A stretch of 64,000 bases of DNA from Limnohabitans curvus. Lineage in GTDB: Bacteria; Pseudomonadota; Gammaproteobacteria; Burkholderiales; Burkholderiaceae_C. The stretch is taken from the NCBI RefSeq assembly GCF_003063475.1, contig NZ_NESP01000001.1, positions 682,001-746,000 on the forward strand. Direction: 5' to 3'. Below the pieces are notes generated by a model, which saw nothing but the letters and a program-made list of their open reading frames with translations, was not told the origin of the DNA and made no database searches. Shown here piece by piece: positions 1 through 7,757 of this stretch. The stretch's first letter is position 1; every line of letters begins with the position of its first letter. Both the position numbers and the translations under genes were made by a program.

Positions 1-303
1 GTGCAAAAGGCCGAAGCAACTGGACCGCACGAAGTGTTGCTGGTGATTGACGGCAACACCGGCCAAAACGCCCTCGCGCAAGTGAAGGCGTTTGACGAAA
101 CGCTGGGTTTGACCGGCCTCATCGTCACAAAACTCGACGGCACCGCCAAAGGTGGCGTGCTGGCCGCCATTGCGCTTTGGGGCCAAGGCCGTGTGGCAGC
201 GGGGGGCTCGGCCGTGCCTGTGTATTTCATCGGCGTGGGCGAAGCCGTGGAAGACCTGGAAACCTTCAACGCCCAAGAGTTTGCCGACGCCCTCTTGGGC
301 TAA
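1..303 (+). CDS. ftsY: FtsY, signal recognition particle receptor (C-terminal end, partial)
   Basis: This is the last 100 residues of the SRP receptor GTPase, which docks ribosome-SRP complexes at the inner membrane; the gene begins before the window. The reading frame is open from base 1, so the GTG at base 1 is not a start. Visible G-domain motifs are DGNTGQ (about residues 18-23 of the fragment), the G4 motif TKLDG (about 43-47) that reads guanine, and the G5/closing segment GVGE followed by DLETFNAQEFADALLG, the usual FtsY C-terminus. It ends 5 bases before the stop of a convergent small gene. Identification is firm because this tail is well conserved. Confidence 0.93.
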   Translation: MQKAEATGPHEVLLVIDGNTGQNALAQVKAFDETLGLTGLIVTKLDGTAKGGVLAAIALWGQGRVAAGGSAVPVYFIGVGEAVEDLETFNAQEFADALLG

Positions 304-308
304 GCCAT

Positions 309-533
309 TCAGGGCTTTAAAACGCCCTTCAGGCTATCGCGCCAGCGGCCACAGCGCTCATGCGCCTCCACCACGGGATAACTGTCCATGCGGCCCTGCT
401 TGCGCGTGAGCGGCGGCTGGATGTAATAGCCCAAACCACAACGCAGCTGGGTTTCGGATGAGTCGGAATTCAGCACATGCGCGCAGCTCTTGCAGCACTG
501 CACGGCAATTCGCTCCAAGGTCATGGGGGGCAT
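309..533 (-). CDS. Small Cys-rich hypothetical protein (74 aa)
   Basis: I do not recognise a named family. The 74-residue product has cysteines at 13, 14, 17, 32 and 61, with a C-x2-C pair (14/17), which suggests a small metal-binding or zinc-ribbon-like fold. It has no membrane segment or signal peptide. The start is well supported: AAGGAG lies at 540-545 on the minus strand, six bases before the ATG at 533. It converges on ftsY and is divergent from rpoH. A sequence matching the SOS-box pattern TACTG-N10-CAGTA lies directly upstream of the Shine-Dalgarno, so damage-inducible control is a possibility. Reality of the gene is likely; function is unknown. Confidence 0.7.
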   Translation of the reverse strand: MPPMTLERIAVQCCKSCAHVLNSDSSETQLRCGLGYYIQPPLTRKQGRMDSYPVVEAHERCGRWRDSLKGVLKP

Positions 534-548
534 AATGGGCTCCTTAAA

Positions 549-568
549 TACTGTGATTATTTTCAGTA
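549..568 (-). promoter_or_regulatory. Candidate LexA (SOS) box upstream of the 74-aa gene
   Basis: The sequence reads TACTG, ten bases, CAGTA, which fits the classical gammaproteobacterial LexA consensus (TACTG-N10-CAGTA) in both half-sites. It ends 3 bases upstream of the Shine-Dalgarno of the minus-strand gene starting at 533 and overlaps a possible -10 (AATAAT on the minus strand, 557-562), so bound repressor would block that promoter. A further CACAGTATT at 581-589 forms a perfect 9-base inverted repeat with AATACTGTG at 547-555. Binding by LexA is an inference. Confidence 0.5.
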
Positions 569-634
569 TATGTTAAAAAACACAGTATTCAAAGCGCACC
601 TTTACCAAGGGTTAACCCATAAACTTAGCAGGGT

Positions 635-661
635 TTAGCACTCTTAATGCAGGAGTGCTAA
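635..661. promoter_or_regulatory. CIRCE element (HrcA operator) upstream of rpoH
   Basis: TTAGCACTC at 635-643, nine spacer bases, then GAGTGCTAA at 653-661: a perfect match to the CIRCE consensus bound by the heat-shock repressor HrcA. It ends 33 bases before the rpoH start, so it lies in the promoter or untranslated leader. This places the heat-shock sigma factor under HrcA repression. Confidence 0.93.
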
Positions 662-694
662 TATACGTTTTAGTTATCCGAAAGGACTAATTCC

Positions 695-1618
695 ATGACT
701 GCAATCACCCATCAGCCACTCGCTATGACCAACCCTTGGGGCTTGGTTCCGTCGCTGGGCAACTTGGATGCCTACATCACCGCTGCCAACCGTTTGCCTA
801 TGCTCACGCTAGAGCAAGAGCAGGAATTTGCGCGTCAACTCAAAGACAACAACGACATCGAAGCCGCTGGAAAGCTGGTGCTCTCGCACCTGCGTTTGGT
901 GGTCTCGGTGTCGCGCCAATACTTGGGCTACGGCCTGCCACACGCTGACCTGATTCAAGAAGGCAACATCGGCTTGATGAAAGCCGTCAAACGCTTTGAC
1001 CCTGACCAAGGCGTGCGTTTGGTGAGCTACGCCATGCACTGGATCAAGGCCGAGATTCACGAATACATCTTGAAAAACTGGCGCATGGTCAAAGTGGCCA
1101 CCACCAAGGCACAGCGCAAACTGTTTTTCAACCTGCGCTCCATGAAGCAAGGCTTCAAGGCTGACGCAGCCGAAGCCACACACCGCAACACCCTCAACCC
1201 ACAAGAGGTGGATGCGGTCGCGACCAAGCTCAACGTCAAGCCCGAAGAAGTGCTGGAGATGGAAATGCGCATGTCTGGCGGCGATGTGCTGCTAGACCCG
1301 ACACCGAACGAAGACAGCGACGAGGCCTTTGGCCCCATTGCCTACTTGACCGACACCAACCACGAGCCCACCGCCATGATGGCCGCGCACCAGCGCGATG
1401 TATTGGCCTCTGACGGTATCGCTGCGGCACTGAACGTGCTGGATGAGCGCAGCCGCCGCATCGTGGAAGAGCGTTGGCTAAAAGTGCAAGACAACGGCTC
1501 AGGCGGCATGACACTGCATGACTTGGCCGCTGAATACGGCGTGAGCGCTGAACGCATCCGCCAAATCGAAGTCGCTGCCATGAAGAAAATGAAAGCGGCG
1601 CTGGCTGAATACGCGTAA
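695..1618 (+). CDS. rpoH: RNA polymerase heat-shock sigma factor RpoH (sigma-32)
   Basis: This sigma-70-family factor directs RNA polymerase to heat-shock promoters. The 307-residue protein has region 2 (HADLIQEGNIGLMKAVKRFDP, about residues 83-103), the RpoH box QRKLFFNLR (140-148) that is diagnostic for sigma-32, and a region 4 helix-turn-helix (TLHDLAAEYGVSAERIRQIE, near 273-293). The ATG at 695 follows AAGGA at 682-686 with good spacing. A CIRCE element sits 33 bases upstream, so HrcA probably controls its transcription. An intrinsic terminator follows at 1636-1670. Length and motifs are those of a complete gene. Confidence 0.97.
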   Translation: MTAITHQPLAMTNPWGLVPSLGNLDAYITAANRLPMLTLEQEQEFARQLKDNNDIEAAGKLVLSHLRLVVSVSRQYLGYGLPHADLIQEGNIGLMKAVKRFDPDQGVRLVSYAMHWIKAEIHEYILKNWRMVKVATTKAQRKLFFNLRSMKQGFKADAAEATHRNTLNPQEVDAVATKLNVKPEEVLEMEMRMSGGDVLLDPTPNEDSDEAFGPIAYLTDTNHEPTAMMAAHQRDVLASDGIAAALNVLDERSRRIVEERWLKVQDNGSGGMTLHDLAAEYGVSAERIRQIEVAAMKKMKAALAEYA

Positions 1619-1635
1619 AGCAAACCAACCAACGC

Positions 1636-1670
1636 AAAGGGCCGTCATGTAAAACATGGCGGCCCTTTTT
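1636..1670. terminator. Rho-independent terminator between rpoH and sco
   Basis: A hairpin with arms AAAGGGCCGTCATGT and ACATGGCGGCCCTTT (one G-T pair) is followed by a T-run on the plus strand. The A-run on the other side lets it also serve the convergent minus-strand oxidase cluster. Confidence 0.85.
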
Positions 1671-1691
1671 GTTTAGCTTAAGCCAACAGCG

Positions 1692-2288
1692 TCAAGGCGT
1701 TGTTTTCAGCAAAGTCAGAATGTCCTGCGCCAACACCTGCGGGCCCACACCATAGCGGCTGTAGAGACGCAAGTTGCCTTGGGTGTCGTACACATAGCTA
1801 CCGGCAGAGTGGTCCATGGTGTAGCTGGTGGGCGTTTTGCCATCCACCTTTTTGTAATAAATCTTGTAGTCCTTGGCAACCACTGCCAATTGCTCAGGCG
1901 TGGGAATGAACGCTACAAATGTGGGATCGAAGTTGGCCATGTAGGCCTTGAGCAATTCTGCTGTGTCGCGCGCGGGGTCCACCGTCACAAACACACCTTG
2001 CAGCTTGTCACCATCGGCACCCATCAAGCGCTTGACTTCAGCCAGCTCCACCATTGAGGTCGGGCACACATCGGGACATTGCGTGTAGCCAAAAAACAGC
2101 ACGACCACTTTGCCTTTGAAATCGGAGAGGCTGCGGCTTTGGTCGTTGTGGTCGGTCAGGGTGAAGCCCTTGGCGTAGTCGGCACCCGTGATGTCGATGG
2201 CGTTGAAGTTTGGCTTGTCAGGGCTGCACGCCACCACGGCGAACACGGCCAAGGCAGACAACAAATATCGGCGTGTGTGTGAAAACAT
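1692..2288 (-). CDS. SCO1/SenC copper chaperone for cytochrome c oxidase
   Basis: This is a membrane-attached copper chaperone that helps load the CuA site of oxidase subunit II. The 198-residue protein starts with a lipoprotein signal ending in a VVAC lipobox (Cys21). It has a thioredoxin-like fold with the copper-binding CPDVC motif (Cys71, Cys75) and a distant His in YTMDHSAG (His160), the three expected ligands. It is the last gene of the minus-strand oxidase cluster. Its ATG overlaps the ctaB stop by one base (TGATG), so the two are probably translationally coupled. The assignment is secure at family level. Confidence 0.93.
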   Translation of the reverse strand: MFSHTRRYLLSALAVFAVVACSPDKPNFNAIDITGADYAKGFTLTDHNDQSRSLSDFKGKVVVLFFGYTQCPDVCPTSMVELAEVKRLMGADGDKLQGVFVTVDPARDTAELLKAYMANFDPTFVAFIPTPEQLAVVAKDYKIYYKKVDGKTPTSYTMDHSAGSYVYDTQGNLRLYSRYGVGPQVLAQDILTLLKTTP

Positions 2289-3175
2289 CAGAGGTAATGG
2301 TCAATCAAAAGCGCTGCAAACAACAGGCTGAGGTGAATCAAAGAAAAGCGAAAGGTTTTGCGTGCCAGCTCATCCGAGTAATTGCGCCACAAGGCCCAGC
2401 CGTAGCCGCAAAATCCTAGACTCAAAATCACTGCGCTCACCAAATAGAACCAACCGCTCATGCGGTAGATAAAGGGCATCAAGCAAGCCGCAAACAACAC
2501 AAAGGTGTAGAGCAGAATTTGCAAACGCGTGAATTCATTGCCGTGTGTCACAGGCAGCATGGGCAAGCCTGACTTGCGGTAGTCTTCCACGCGGTACAAG
2601 GCCAAAGCCCAAAAATGCGGCGGCGTCCACAAGAAAATGATGAGAAACAAAATCAAAGCCTCGGGGCTCACCTCGCCCGCCATGGCCGCCCAACCCAACA
2701 CCGGTGGCATGGCACCTGATGCACCACCAATCACAATGTTTTGTGGGGTGAGTGGCTTCAAGATGACGGTGTAAACCACCGCATAGCCCACAAAGGTGGC
2801 GAACGTCAACCACATGGTGAGCGGGTTCACCCACACATACAAAATCAGCGAACCTACAGCGCACATGAGCGTGGAGAACAGCAAGGTCTCGCGGTCGCTC
2901 AACTCACCTTTGGCCGTCGGCCGCCAAGCGGTGCGCTTCATGCGTGAATCAATGCCCTTCTCCACCAAGCAATTAAAGGCGGCGGCGGCACCGGCCACAA
3001 ACCAAATACCCAAACACGCCAGCAGTGCCAACTGCACCTCAGGCCAAGACGGCACACCGGGCACGGCCAAGACCATGCCAATCAGGGCACAAAACACAAT
3101 GAGTTGAATCACGCGCGGTTTGGTCAGCGCATTGAACTGGCGCAAGCGAGACATGAAAGGGGAAGCGAGGCTCAT
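2288..3175 (-). CDS. ctaB: Protohaem IX farnesyltransferase (haem O synthase)
   Basis: An inner-membrane UbiA-superfamily prenyltransferase that adds a farnesyl group to haem B to make haem O, the precursor of haem A for the aa3 oxidase. The 295-residue polytopic protein has [16 protein letters not shown] near the N-terminus and an Asp-containing prenyl-diphosphate/Mg site around [19 protein letters not shown] start at Met8 (3154) is also possible. It lies directly downstream of ctaA (19-base gap) and overlaps sco by one base. Confidence 0.95.
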   Translation of the reverse strand: MSLASPFMSRLRQFNALTKPRVIQLIVFCALIGMVLAVPGVPSWPEVQLALLACLGIWFVAGAAAAFNCLVEKGIDSRMKRTAWRPTAKGELSDRETLLFSTLMCAVGSLILYVWVNPLTMWLTFATFVGYAVVYTVILKPLTPQNIVIGGASGAMPPVLGWAAMAGEVSPEALILFLIIFLWTPPHFWALALYRVEDYRKSGLPMLPVTHGNEFTRLQILLYTFVLFAACLMPFIYRMSGWFYLVSAVILSLGFCGYGWALWRNYSDELARKTFRFSLIHLSLLFAALLIDHYL

Positions 3176-3194
3176 AAACAGGGTCTCTTCACAA

Positions 3195-4319
3195 TCAATT
3201 CAACACCGTGCTGCGCGAGGCACGCGCACCGGTCAAGATCCACATCAACACCACCACCAGCGCCGCAGCGCCACCGGTGTGCAACACAGCAGCCGCCAAA
3301 GGCCAATCGAACACGACGTTCGACAAACCGGTGAGCAGCTGCAGCAACAAGCAAGAGAGCAACACATGCGCAGCCATCTTCAAAGCCGGCACCCGGCGCA
3401 AAGAAAAGGCCAAGCCAGCCAGATAAACCAGCACCACATAAGCCGCCAAACGATGCACATAGTGAATGGCCGTGAGCGACTCAAACACCAAGGGCTGACC
3501 CGACGCATCTAAGCCTAAGTGTCGCCACAAAGTAAAGCCTTGTTCAAAATTCATCAGCGGCCACCAACTGTTTTGGCACAGTGGAAACGTGTTGCATGCC
3601 AGCACCGCGTAGTTGGTGCTGACCCAACCGCCCAACAGCACCTGCACCGTCAACAGTAACAAGCCCAGCAGCGTGGCGCCAAACAAACCAGGGCGCAACA
3701 AAATGGATTGACTACGTGCACTGCCTAAACGCTGACGTTGCACCTGCATCGTGAGCAATGCGAGCAACACCAAACCGCCAATCAAGTGCAAGGTGACGAT
3801 GAGCGGAAACAATTTCATAGTGACCGTCAAAGCACCAAACGCACCTTGCACACAGACCCAGACCAATGTGAACGTAGGCCACAGCACGCCAGAGGTTGCA
3901 TCGCCACGCCAACGGCGCACCCACGCGAATGCCGTCAAGGTCAATATCAACCCACCCACCGCCATGGCCATGTAGCGATGAATCATTTCAATCCATGCTT
4001 TGGTGTGTGTCACGGGGCCATCTGGCATTTGGCTCTGCTCTAAGGCAATGGCAGACTGGGCACCCACAGGGCTGGCGTGGCCGTAGCAGCCTGGCCAGTC
4101 TGGGCAACCCAAACCTGAATCAGTCAACCGCGTGAACGCGCCGAACAGTACCAAATCAAACGTGATGAACAAGGTGATCACCGTCAGCGCCTGCACACGG
4201 CGCGCCGTTGAGGCCTGCGGGTTGCGCAACCACACCCAACACAGCGGCACCATGGCCACCAAAGCGCCCATGATGAGCAGGTGTAACACCGGCGTGAGGT
4301 TGTACAGGCTTTCAGTCAT
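3195..4319 (-). CDS. ctaA: Haem A synthase (COX15/CtaA family)
   Basis: A polytopic inner-membrane enzyme that oxidises the C8 methyl group of haem O to a formyl group, giving haem A for the aa3 oxidase. The 374-residue protein has about eight hydrophobic segments. The segment after the first one reads [21 protein letters not shown], the family hallmark with its paired cysteines, and a second conserved repeat reads [16 protein letters not shown]. Haem-ligand histidines are visible in [19 protein letters not shown] and [11 protein letters not shown]. It lies between an uncharacterised oxidase-cluster protein and ctaB on the same strand. Confidence 0.95.
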   Translation of the reverse strand: MTESLYNLTPVLHLLIMGALVAMVPLCWVWLRNPQASTARRVQALTVITLFITFDLVLFGAFTRLTDSGLGCPDWPGCYGHASPVGAQSAIALEQSQMPDGPVTHTKAWIEMIHRYMAMAVGGLILTLTAFAWVRRWRGDATSGVLWPTFTLVWVCVQGAFGALTVTMKLFPLIVTLHLIGGLVLLALLTMQVQRQRLGSARSQSILLRPGLFGATLLGLLLLTVQVLLGGWVSTNYAVLACNTFPLCQNSWWPLMNFEQGFTLWRHLGLDASGQPLVFESLTAIHYVHRLAAYVVLVYLAGLAFSLRRVPALKMAAHVLLSCLLLQLLTGLSNVVFDWPLAAAVLHTGGAAALVVVLMWILTGARASRSTVLN

Positions 4320-4347
4320 GTGTATGAGGTTTGAACGCTACGAGGCC

Positions 4348-5040
4348 TTAACGGCCAGCCTCATCCCACGAAGCGGCGGCACGCAACAAACGTTCAATGT
4401 CACGCTTGGTTTTCAAAGCCGCTTCAGGGCTGAGCTTGGCAGGGAAACGCATCATCCATTGACCATGCGGATCGACCAAATACAAATGGTCTTGTAAAGC
4501 TTGTCCTTCGGCGGGCTGTAGCCATTGCGCCAAGGCATCGGGATTCACGCGCAACACCGTGGCTTCTTTCAGGCCGGGCATGATGCTGCTAGGGATGTCT
4601 GCGCTGTCAGAGATCAGCCACACCCAATCGGTGCGTGCACGGTCTTTGCCGAGGCCCGCCAAGATTTGACGCTGCAGGTACAGCTGTTGTTGGCAATCGG
4701 CTTGGCAGTCGCCGCCACTCACGCTGATCAAGAGCCATTGGCCTTTGAGCGAGGGCAACCGCACGCCATCGCCATTCAGGGCTCGCGCTGTCACATCTGG
4801 CAAGGGTCGCACAGGCTCAATCAAATCGCCAAAGTTGCGACGCCCCTCGGGGCGCACCACGTAGTAAGTGAAGTACGACGCCACCACGGGAGCTGCACAG
4901 ATAAGCAGCACCAAGATCATGCGCAAGCGGCCCATGGCCGTGCGCTTGGCATCTGTATGCAGCGCATCTGAGGGCGAAGGCAAGTCATACACCGTCATGC
5001 CCAAGGGGTGCTGAGATTTAGAGCGAGGAGCGTCTTGCAT
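4348..5040 (-). CDS. Membrane-anchored SCO/thioredoxin-like protein of the oxidase cluster
   Basis: The 230-residue product has one transmembrane helix (about residues 39-60) and a periplasmic domain. The domain contains SGGDCQADCQ, with Cys112 and Cys116 as a C-x3-C pair in the position where SCO proteins bind copper, followed by a predicted thioredoxin-like fold ending in YLVDPHGQWMMRF. Proteins of this kind are common between SURF1 and ctaA in betaproteobacteria but lack a settled function. Copper delivery or thiol-disulfide exchange for the oxidase is an inference. Its ATG at 5040 lies inside the end of SURF1 (23-base overlap). A start at Met15 (4998) is the alternative. Confidence 0.8.
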   Translation of the reverse strand: MQDAPRSKSQHPLGMTVYDLPSPSDALHTDAKRTAMGRLRMILVLLICAAPVVASYFTYYVVRPEGRRNFGDLIEPVRPLPDVTARALNGDGVRLPSLKGQWLLISVSGGDCQADCQQQLYLQRQILAGLGKDRARTDWVWLISDSADIPSSIMPGLKEATVLRVNPDALAQWLQPAEGQALQDHLYLVDPHGQWMMRFPAKLSPEAALKTKRDIERLLRAAASWDEAGR

Positions 5041-5782
5041 GGCGATAAGGTTGAATGAATTGGAACCAAATGTAGAGCATCAGCTGCAGCGCGGCGAGCG
5101 CAAACCACTGAAAAGCATAAGCAAGGTTTTTTTCGACCCCTGCCGCAATTTCTGGCCAGTCGCGCAGCAAACCTTCAGAGGCTGAATCGGTTTGCAACAC
5201 AACAGCGGCGAATGCCCCACCTGTTTGAGCAGCATAGGCTTTTAGGTTCAGATTTTGCCGAATCTTCGAAGGCACTGATGCCTGTGCTGTCACTTCTGGC
5301 TCGGTACTCAAGGCCATCAAATTCGAAGGCGGTGGCGCAATGCGCCCATGCATTTGCACCACACCTGAAGGGGTTTGAATCGCGGGCAGCAGGGTTCTGT
5401 CCAACTGGTGACGAGGCACCCAACCGCGCTGCACCAGCACACGCGTCGAGGCGTTCAACTGCAGCGGTGTGAGCACCCAAAATCCAGCCCGCCCGTTCAT
5501 GGGTCGGTTATCCAAATACACGGTGTGCTCTGGCAACCATTCCCCTTGTAGCGCAACACGCTGATGCAACTGTTCAAACTGTGCAGGTTGCGCCAACAAA
5601 GCGGCTGTATCGCGCACAGGCGCGGTCATCTGCGCCACGATGGCGGCATGACGGGCTTCTTTTTCAGCCGCACGCGACAGCTGCCAAAACCCCAAACGCA
5701 CGGTCAAAGCCACCCCCACCAGCATGGCCAGTGTCACCCATGCAAAAGCACGGGTGCGTGGGATGGAGATAATGATGCGCAT
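5018..5782 (-). CDS. SURF1-family oxidase assembly protein
   Basis: SURF1/Shy1 proteins sit in the inner membrane and help insert haem A into oxidase subunit I. The 254-residue product has an N-terminal membrane helix (TRAFAWVTLAMLVGVALTVR), a periplasmic domain with the family signatures YLDNRPMNGRAGFWVLTPL and VLVQRGWVPR, and a C-terminal helix (YAFQWFALAALQLMLYIWF). The frame is open further upstream, but I prefer the ATG at 5782 because the longer version adds an unconserved basic tail ahead of the first helix. That start shares bases with the start of the oppositely oriented twin-transmembrane gene. Confidence 0.9.
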   Translation of the reverse strand: MRIIISIPRTRAFAWVTLAMLVGVALTVRLGFWQLSRAAEKEARHAAIVAQMTAPVRDTAALLAQPAQFEQLHQRVALQGEWLPEHTVYLDNRPMNGRAGFWVLTPLQLNASTRVLVQRGWVPRHQLDRTLLPAIQTPSGVVQMHGRIAPPPSNLMALSTEPEVTAQASVPSKIRQNLNLKAYAAQTGGAFAAVVLQTDSASEGLLRDWPEIAAGVEKNLAYAFQWFALAALQLMLYIWFQFIQPYRHARRSSL

Positions 5783-6002
5783 GAAATTCATTGTTGCACT
5801 TGCCTTCTTAGCCATTCTCGCCAGCTTGGGTTCTGCCCTGGTCTTCATGATGCGCAATGGGCGCAGCGGCAAAACACAGTCGGGCCACATGGTGAAAGCT
5901 TTGGGGCTTCGGGTGGGTATTTCGATCGTCTTGTTTATTTGTATTTTGATAGGGTGGCATCTGGGCTACATACAGCCCACAGGCATTGCACCTGGGCAGT
6001 AA
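5775..6002 (+). CDS. Twin-transmembrane protein (DUF2909 family)
   Basis: A 75-residue protein with two hydrophobic helices (FIVALAFLAILASLGSALVF and GLRVGISIVLFICILIGWHLG) joined by a short basic loop, the architecture of the DUF2909 'twin transmembrane' family that accompanies aa3 oxidase clusters in betaproteobacteria. Its function is unknown. It is the only plus-strand gene within the oxidase cluster. GGAG at 5765-5768 suits an ATG at 5775; ATGs at 5772 and 5781 are also possible. It ends at a bidirectional terminator facing ctaE. Confidence 0.8.
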   Translation: MRMKFIVALAFLAILASLGSALVFMMRNGRSGKTQSGHMVKALGLRVGISIVLFICILIGWHLGYIQPTGIAPGQ

Positions 6003-6018
6003 AACTACATCACCAAAA

Positions 6019-6044
6019 ACAAAGGCCGCACATGCGGCCTTTGT
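6019..6044. terminator. Bidirectional hairpin between DUF2909 gene and ctaE
   Basis: ACAAAGGCCGCA (6019-6030) and TGCGGCCTTTGT (6033-6044) form a perfect 12-base stem with a two-base loop, between convergent genes. T-rich flanks are short, so it may act as a terminator, as an mRNA 3'-end stabiliser, or both. Confidence 0.75.
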
Positions 6045-6061
6045 TGCATTCAAGCAGGTAG

Positions 6062-6949
6062 TTACATCCAGTACACCAAGATGTACAAGCCCAACCACAC
6101 CACGTCCACAAAGTGCCAGTACCAAGCTGCGCCTTCGAAACCGAAGTGCTTGTCAGCTGTGAAATGGCCTTTTTGCAAGCGCAAGGTAATCACCAGCAGC
6201 ATCAACATGCCCAAAAACACGTGGAAACCGTGGAAGCCTGTGAGCATGTAAAACGTAGAGCCATACACACCCGAGGTGAGCTTGAGGTTCATGTCGCTGT
6301 AGGCGTGGGCATATTCATAGCCTTGCACAAACAAGAACACCACGCCCAACAGCACGGTGAGCCACATGAACTTGATCGTGGTGTCGCGCTTGTTTTCAAT
6401 CAACGCATGATGCGCGATCGTTAGGGTCACACCCGAGGTCAACAACAACGCGGTGTTGATGGTGGGCAACCAAAACGGTGTCATGGTTTGGAAGGGCTCG
6501 ACGATGCCAGCAGGGGAAGCTGTCATACCTGCCGCCGCTGTAGGCCACACGGCCTTGAAGTCAGGCCACAACAAAGCGTTGTCCAAGTTGCCCAGCATCG
6601 GCACCGAGTGCGCACGTGCCCACCACAGAGCAGAGAAGAACGCGCCGAAGAACATCACTTCAGAAAAGATGAACCAGCTCATGCTCCAGCGGTAGGACAG
6701 GTCAATCTTGTGACCGTATTGACCGCCTTCACTTTCAGCGATCGCGTCACCAAACCATTGGTAAAGCACGCCGAGCCAAAACACGAGGCCGAAGAACAAG
6801 CTGTACTTGCCCCATTCCACCCCGTTGACCCACTGGCCTGCGCCAAGAATCACAAAGAACAATCCCAACGCAGCCATCGCCGGATGGCGTGACGCATGAG
6901 GTACGTAGTAGTAAGGCGTTGAGCCGTGTGAGGTGCTACTCATATCCAC
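6062..6949 (-). CDS. ctaE: Cytochrome c oxidase subunit III
   Basis: Subunit III of the aa3-type oxidase, an inner-membrane protein that stabilises the core and shapes proton uptake. The 295-residue product has about seven hydrophobic helices, with family motifs RWSMSWFIFSEVMFFGAFFSALWW, TLTIAHHAL, LTGFHGFHVFLG and AAWYWHFVDVVWLGLYILVYW at the C-terminus. It follows the DUF2970 gene by a few bases on the same strand, and is preceded by an AAGGAG-type ribosome site (minus strand, near 6955). Confidence 0.97.
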   Translation of the reverse strand: MDMSSTSHGSTPYYYVPHASRHPAMAALGLFFVILGAGQWVNGVEWGKYSLFFGLVFWLGVLYQWFGDAIAESEGGQYGHKIDLSYRWSMSWFIFSEVMFFGAFFSALWWARAHSVPMLGNLDNALLWPDFKAVWPTAAAGMTASPAGIVEPFQTMTPFWLPTINTALLLTSGVTLTIAHHALIENKRDTTIKFMWLTVLLGVVFLFVQGYEYAHAYSDMNLKLTSGVYGSTFYMLTGFHGFHVFLGMLMLLVITLRLQKGHFTADKHFGFEGAAWYWHFVDVVWLGLYILVYWM

Positions 6950-6956
6950 TCCTTCT

Positions 6957-7151
6957 TTATTTCGCGACGACCAGATTGACCACGACGATCAAACCGACCA
7001 CAAACAACAAACCTGCCACCAAGCCCACACCCAGCACATGCAAGGGTGTGATCTTGTCGATATCTTCTTGAAACTCGCTACTTTTGCGAATTCCCAAAAA
7101 TGACCATGCCACTGCCTTGACCGAACGCATGAGCGACACCTTGTTACTCAT
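6957..7151 (-). CDS. DUF2970 small membrane protein
   Basis: A 64-residue protein with a basic N-terminal half (LMRSVKAVAWSFLGIRKSSEFQEDIDKITPLHVLGVG) and one C-terminal helix (LVAGLLFVVGLIVVVNLVVA), the pattern of DUF2970, which is found next to ctaG and ctaE in betaproteobacteria. Function is not known; a role in oxidase assembly is inferred from position only. Its ATG overlaps the ctaG stop (ATGA, 7148-7151), so it is translationally coupled to ctaG. Confidence 0.85.
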   Translation of the reverse strand: MSNKVSLMRSVKAVAWSFLGIRKSSEFQEDIDKITPLHVLGVGLVAGLLFVVGLIVVVNLVVAK

Positions 7152-7753
7152 ACGCCCACCCCTGATTTGTAGGACACACCCAGCGCAGCCGTCGGTGCTG
7201 CTGGTGTTTTGGATCCCACTTCGAAGAAGGTGTACGACAAAGTAATGGTGGTCACGTCTTTGGCCAACTTAGGGTCAATCACAAACACCACGGGCCATTG
7301 CTTTTTCTCGCCTGGCGCCAAGGTGTATTGGTTAAAACAGAAACATTCCAACTTGTTGAAATGCGCCGCCGCTTGGCGTGGCGCATAGCTGGGAATGGCT
7401 TGGGCTGACATGACACGGTCTTGCACGTTTTCAAACTCGTACATCACCGTCATCATCTCGCCCGGATGCACTTGCATGGAGCTTTGCGCAGGCTTGAACT
7501 TCCATGGACCACGCGCATTGGCATCGAACTCCACCGTGATGGTGCGGCTCGCGTCCACTTGCGTGTTTTTGGCTTTTGCACGTGCATTGCCAGAACCCGG
7601 AATCTCACGCTCACCCAGCGCCAAGATGTTGATGCCTGTGAATTCACAAATTGCTTTGTACATGGGCACCAAGGCATAACCGAACGCAAACATGCCAGCC
7701 GCCACAACGACGAGCTTTTTGAACATCAGCAGGTTATGACGTGGTGCAGCCAT
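7148..7753 (-). CDS. ctaG: Cytochrome c oxidase assembly protein CtaG (Cox11)
   Basis: A copper chaperone for the CuB site of oxidase subunit I. The 201-residue product has one N-terminal membrane helix (VVVAAGMFAFGYALVPMYKAIC) and a periplasmic immunoglobulin-like domain. The copper-binding motif CFCF (Cys137, Cys139) in LECFCFNQ is intact, followed by PGEKKQWPVVFVIDP. It lies between the 36-residue oxidase protein and DUF2970. Confidence 0.95.
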   Translation of the reverse strand: MAAPRHNLLMFKKLVVVAAGMFAFGYALVPMYKAICEFTGINILALGEREIPGSGNARAKAKNTQVDASRTITVEFDANARGPWKFKPAQSSMQVHPGEMMTVMYEFENVQDRVMSAQAIPSYAPRQAAAHFNKLECFCFNQYTLAPGEKKQWPVVFVIDPKLAKDVTTITLSYTFFEVGSKTPAAPTAALGVSYKSGVGV

Positions 7754-7757
7754 GATG

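Noticed and set aside
304..337. Imperfect hairpin after ftsY
   Set aside because: The stem is broken by mismatches and lies in the coding end of the 74-aa gene, without a T-run.
5783..5890. N-terminal extension of the SURF1 frame
   Set aside because: The added residues are unconserved and basic, and lie opposite the start of the twin-transmembrane gene; the first membrane helix fits the ATG at 5782.
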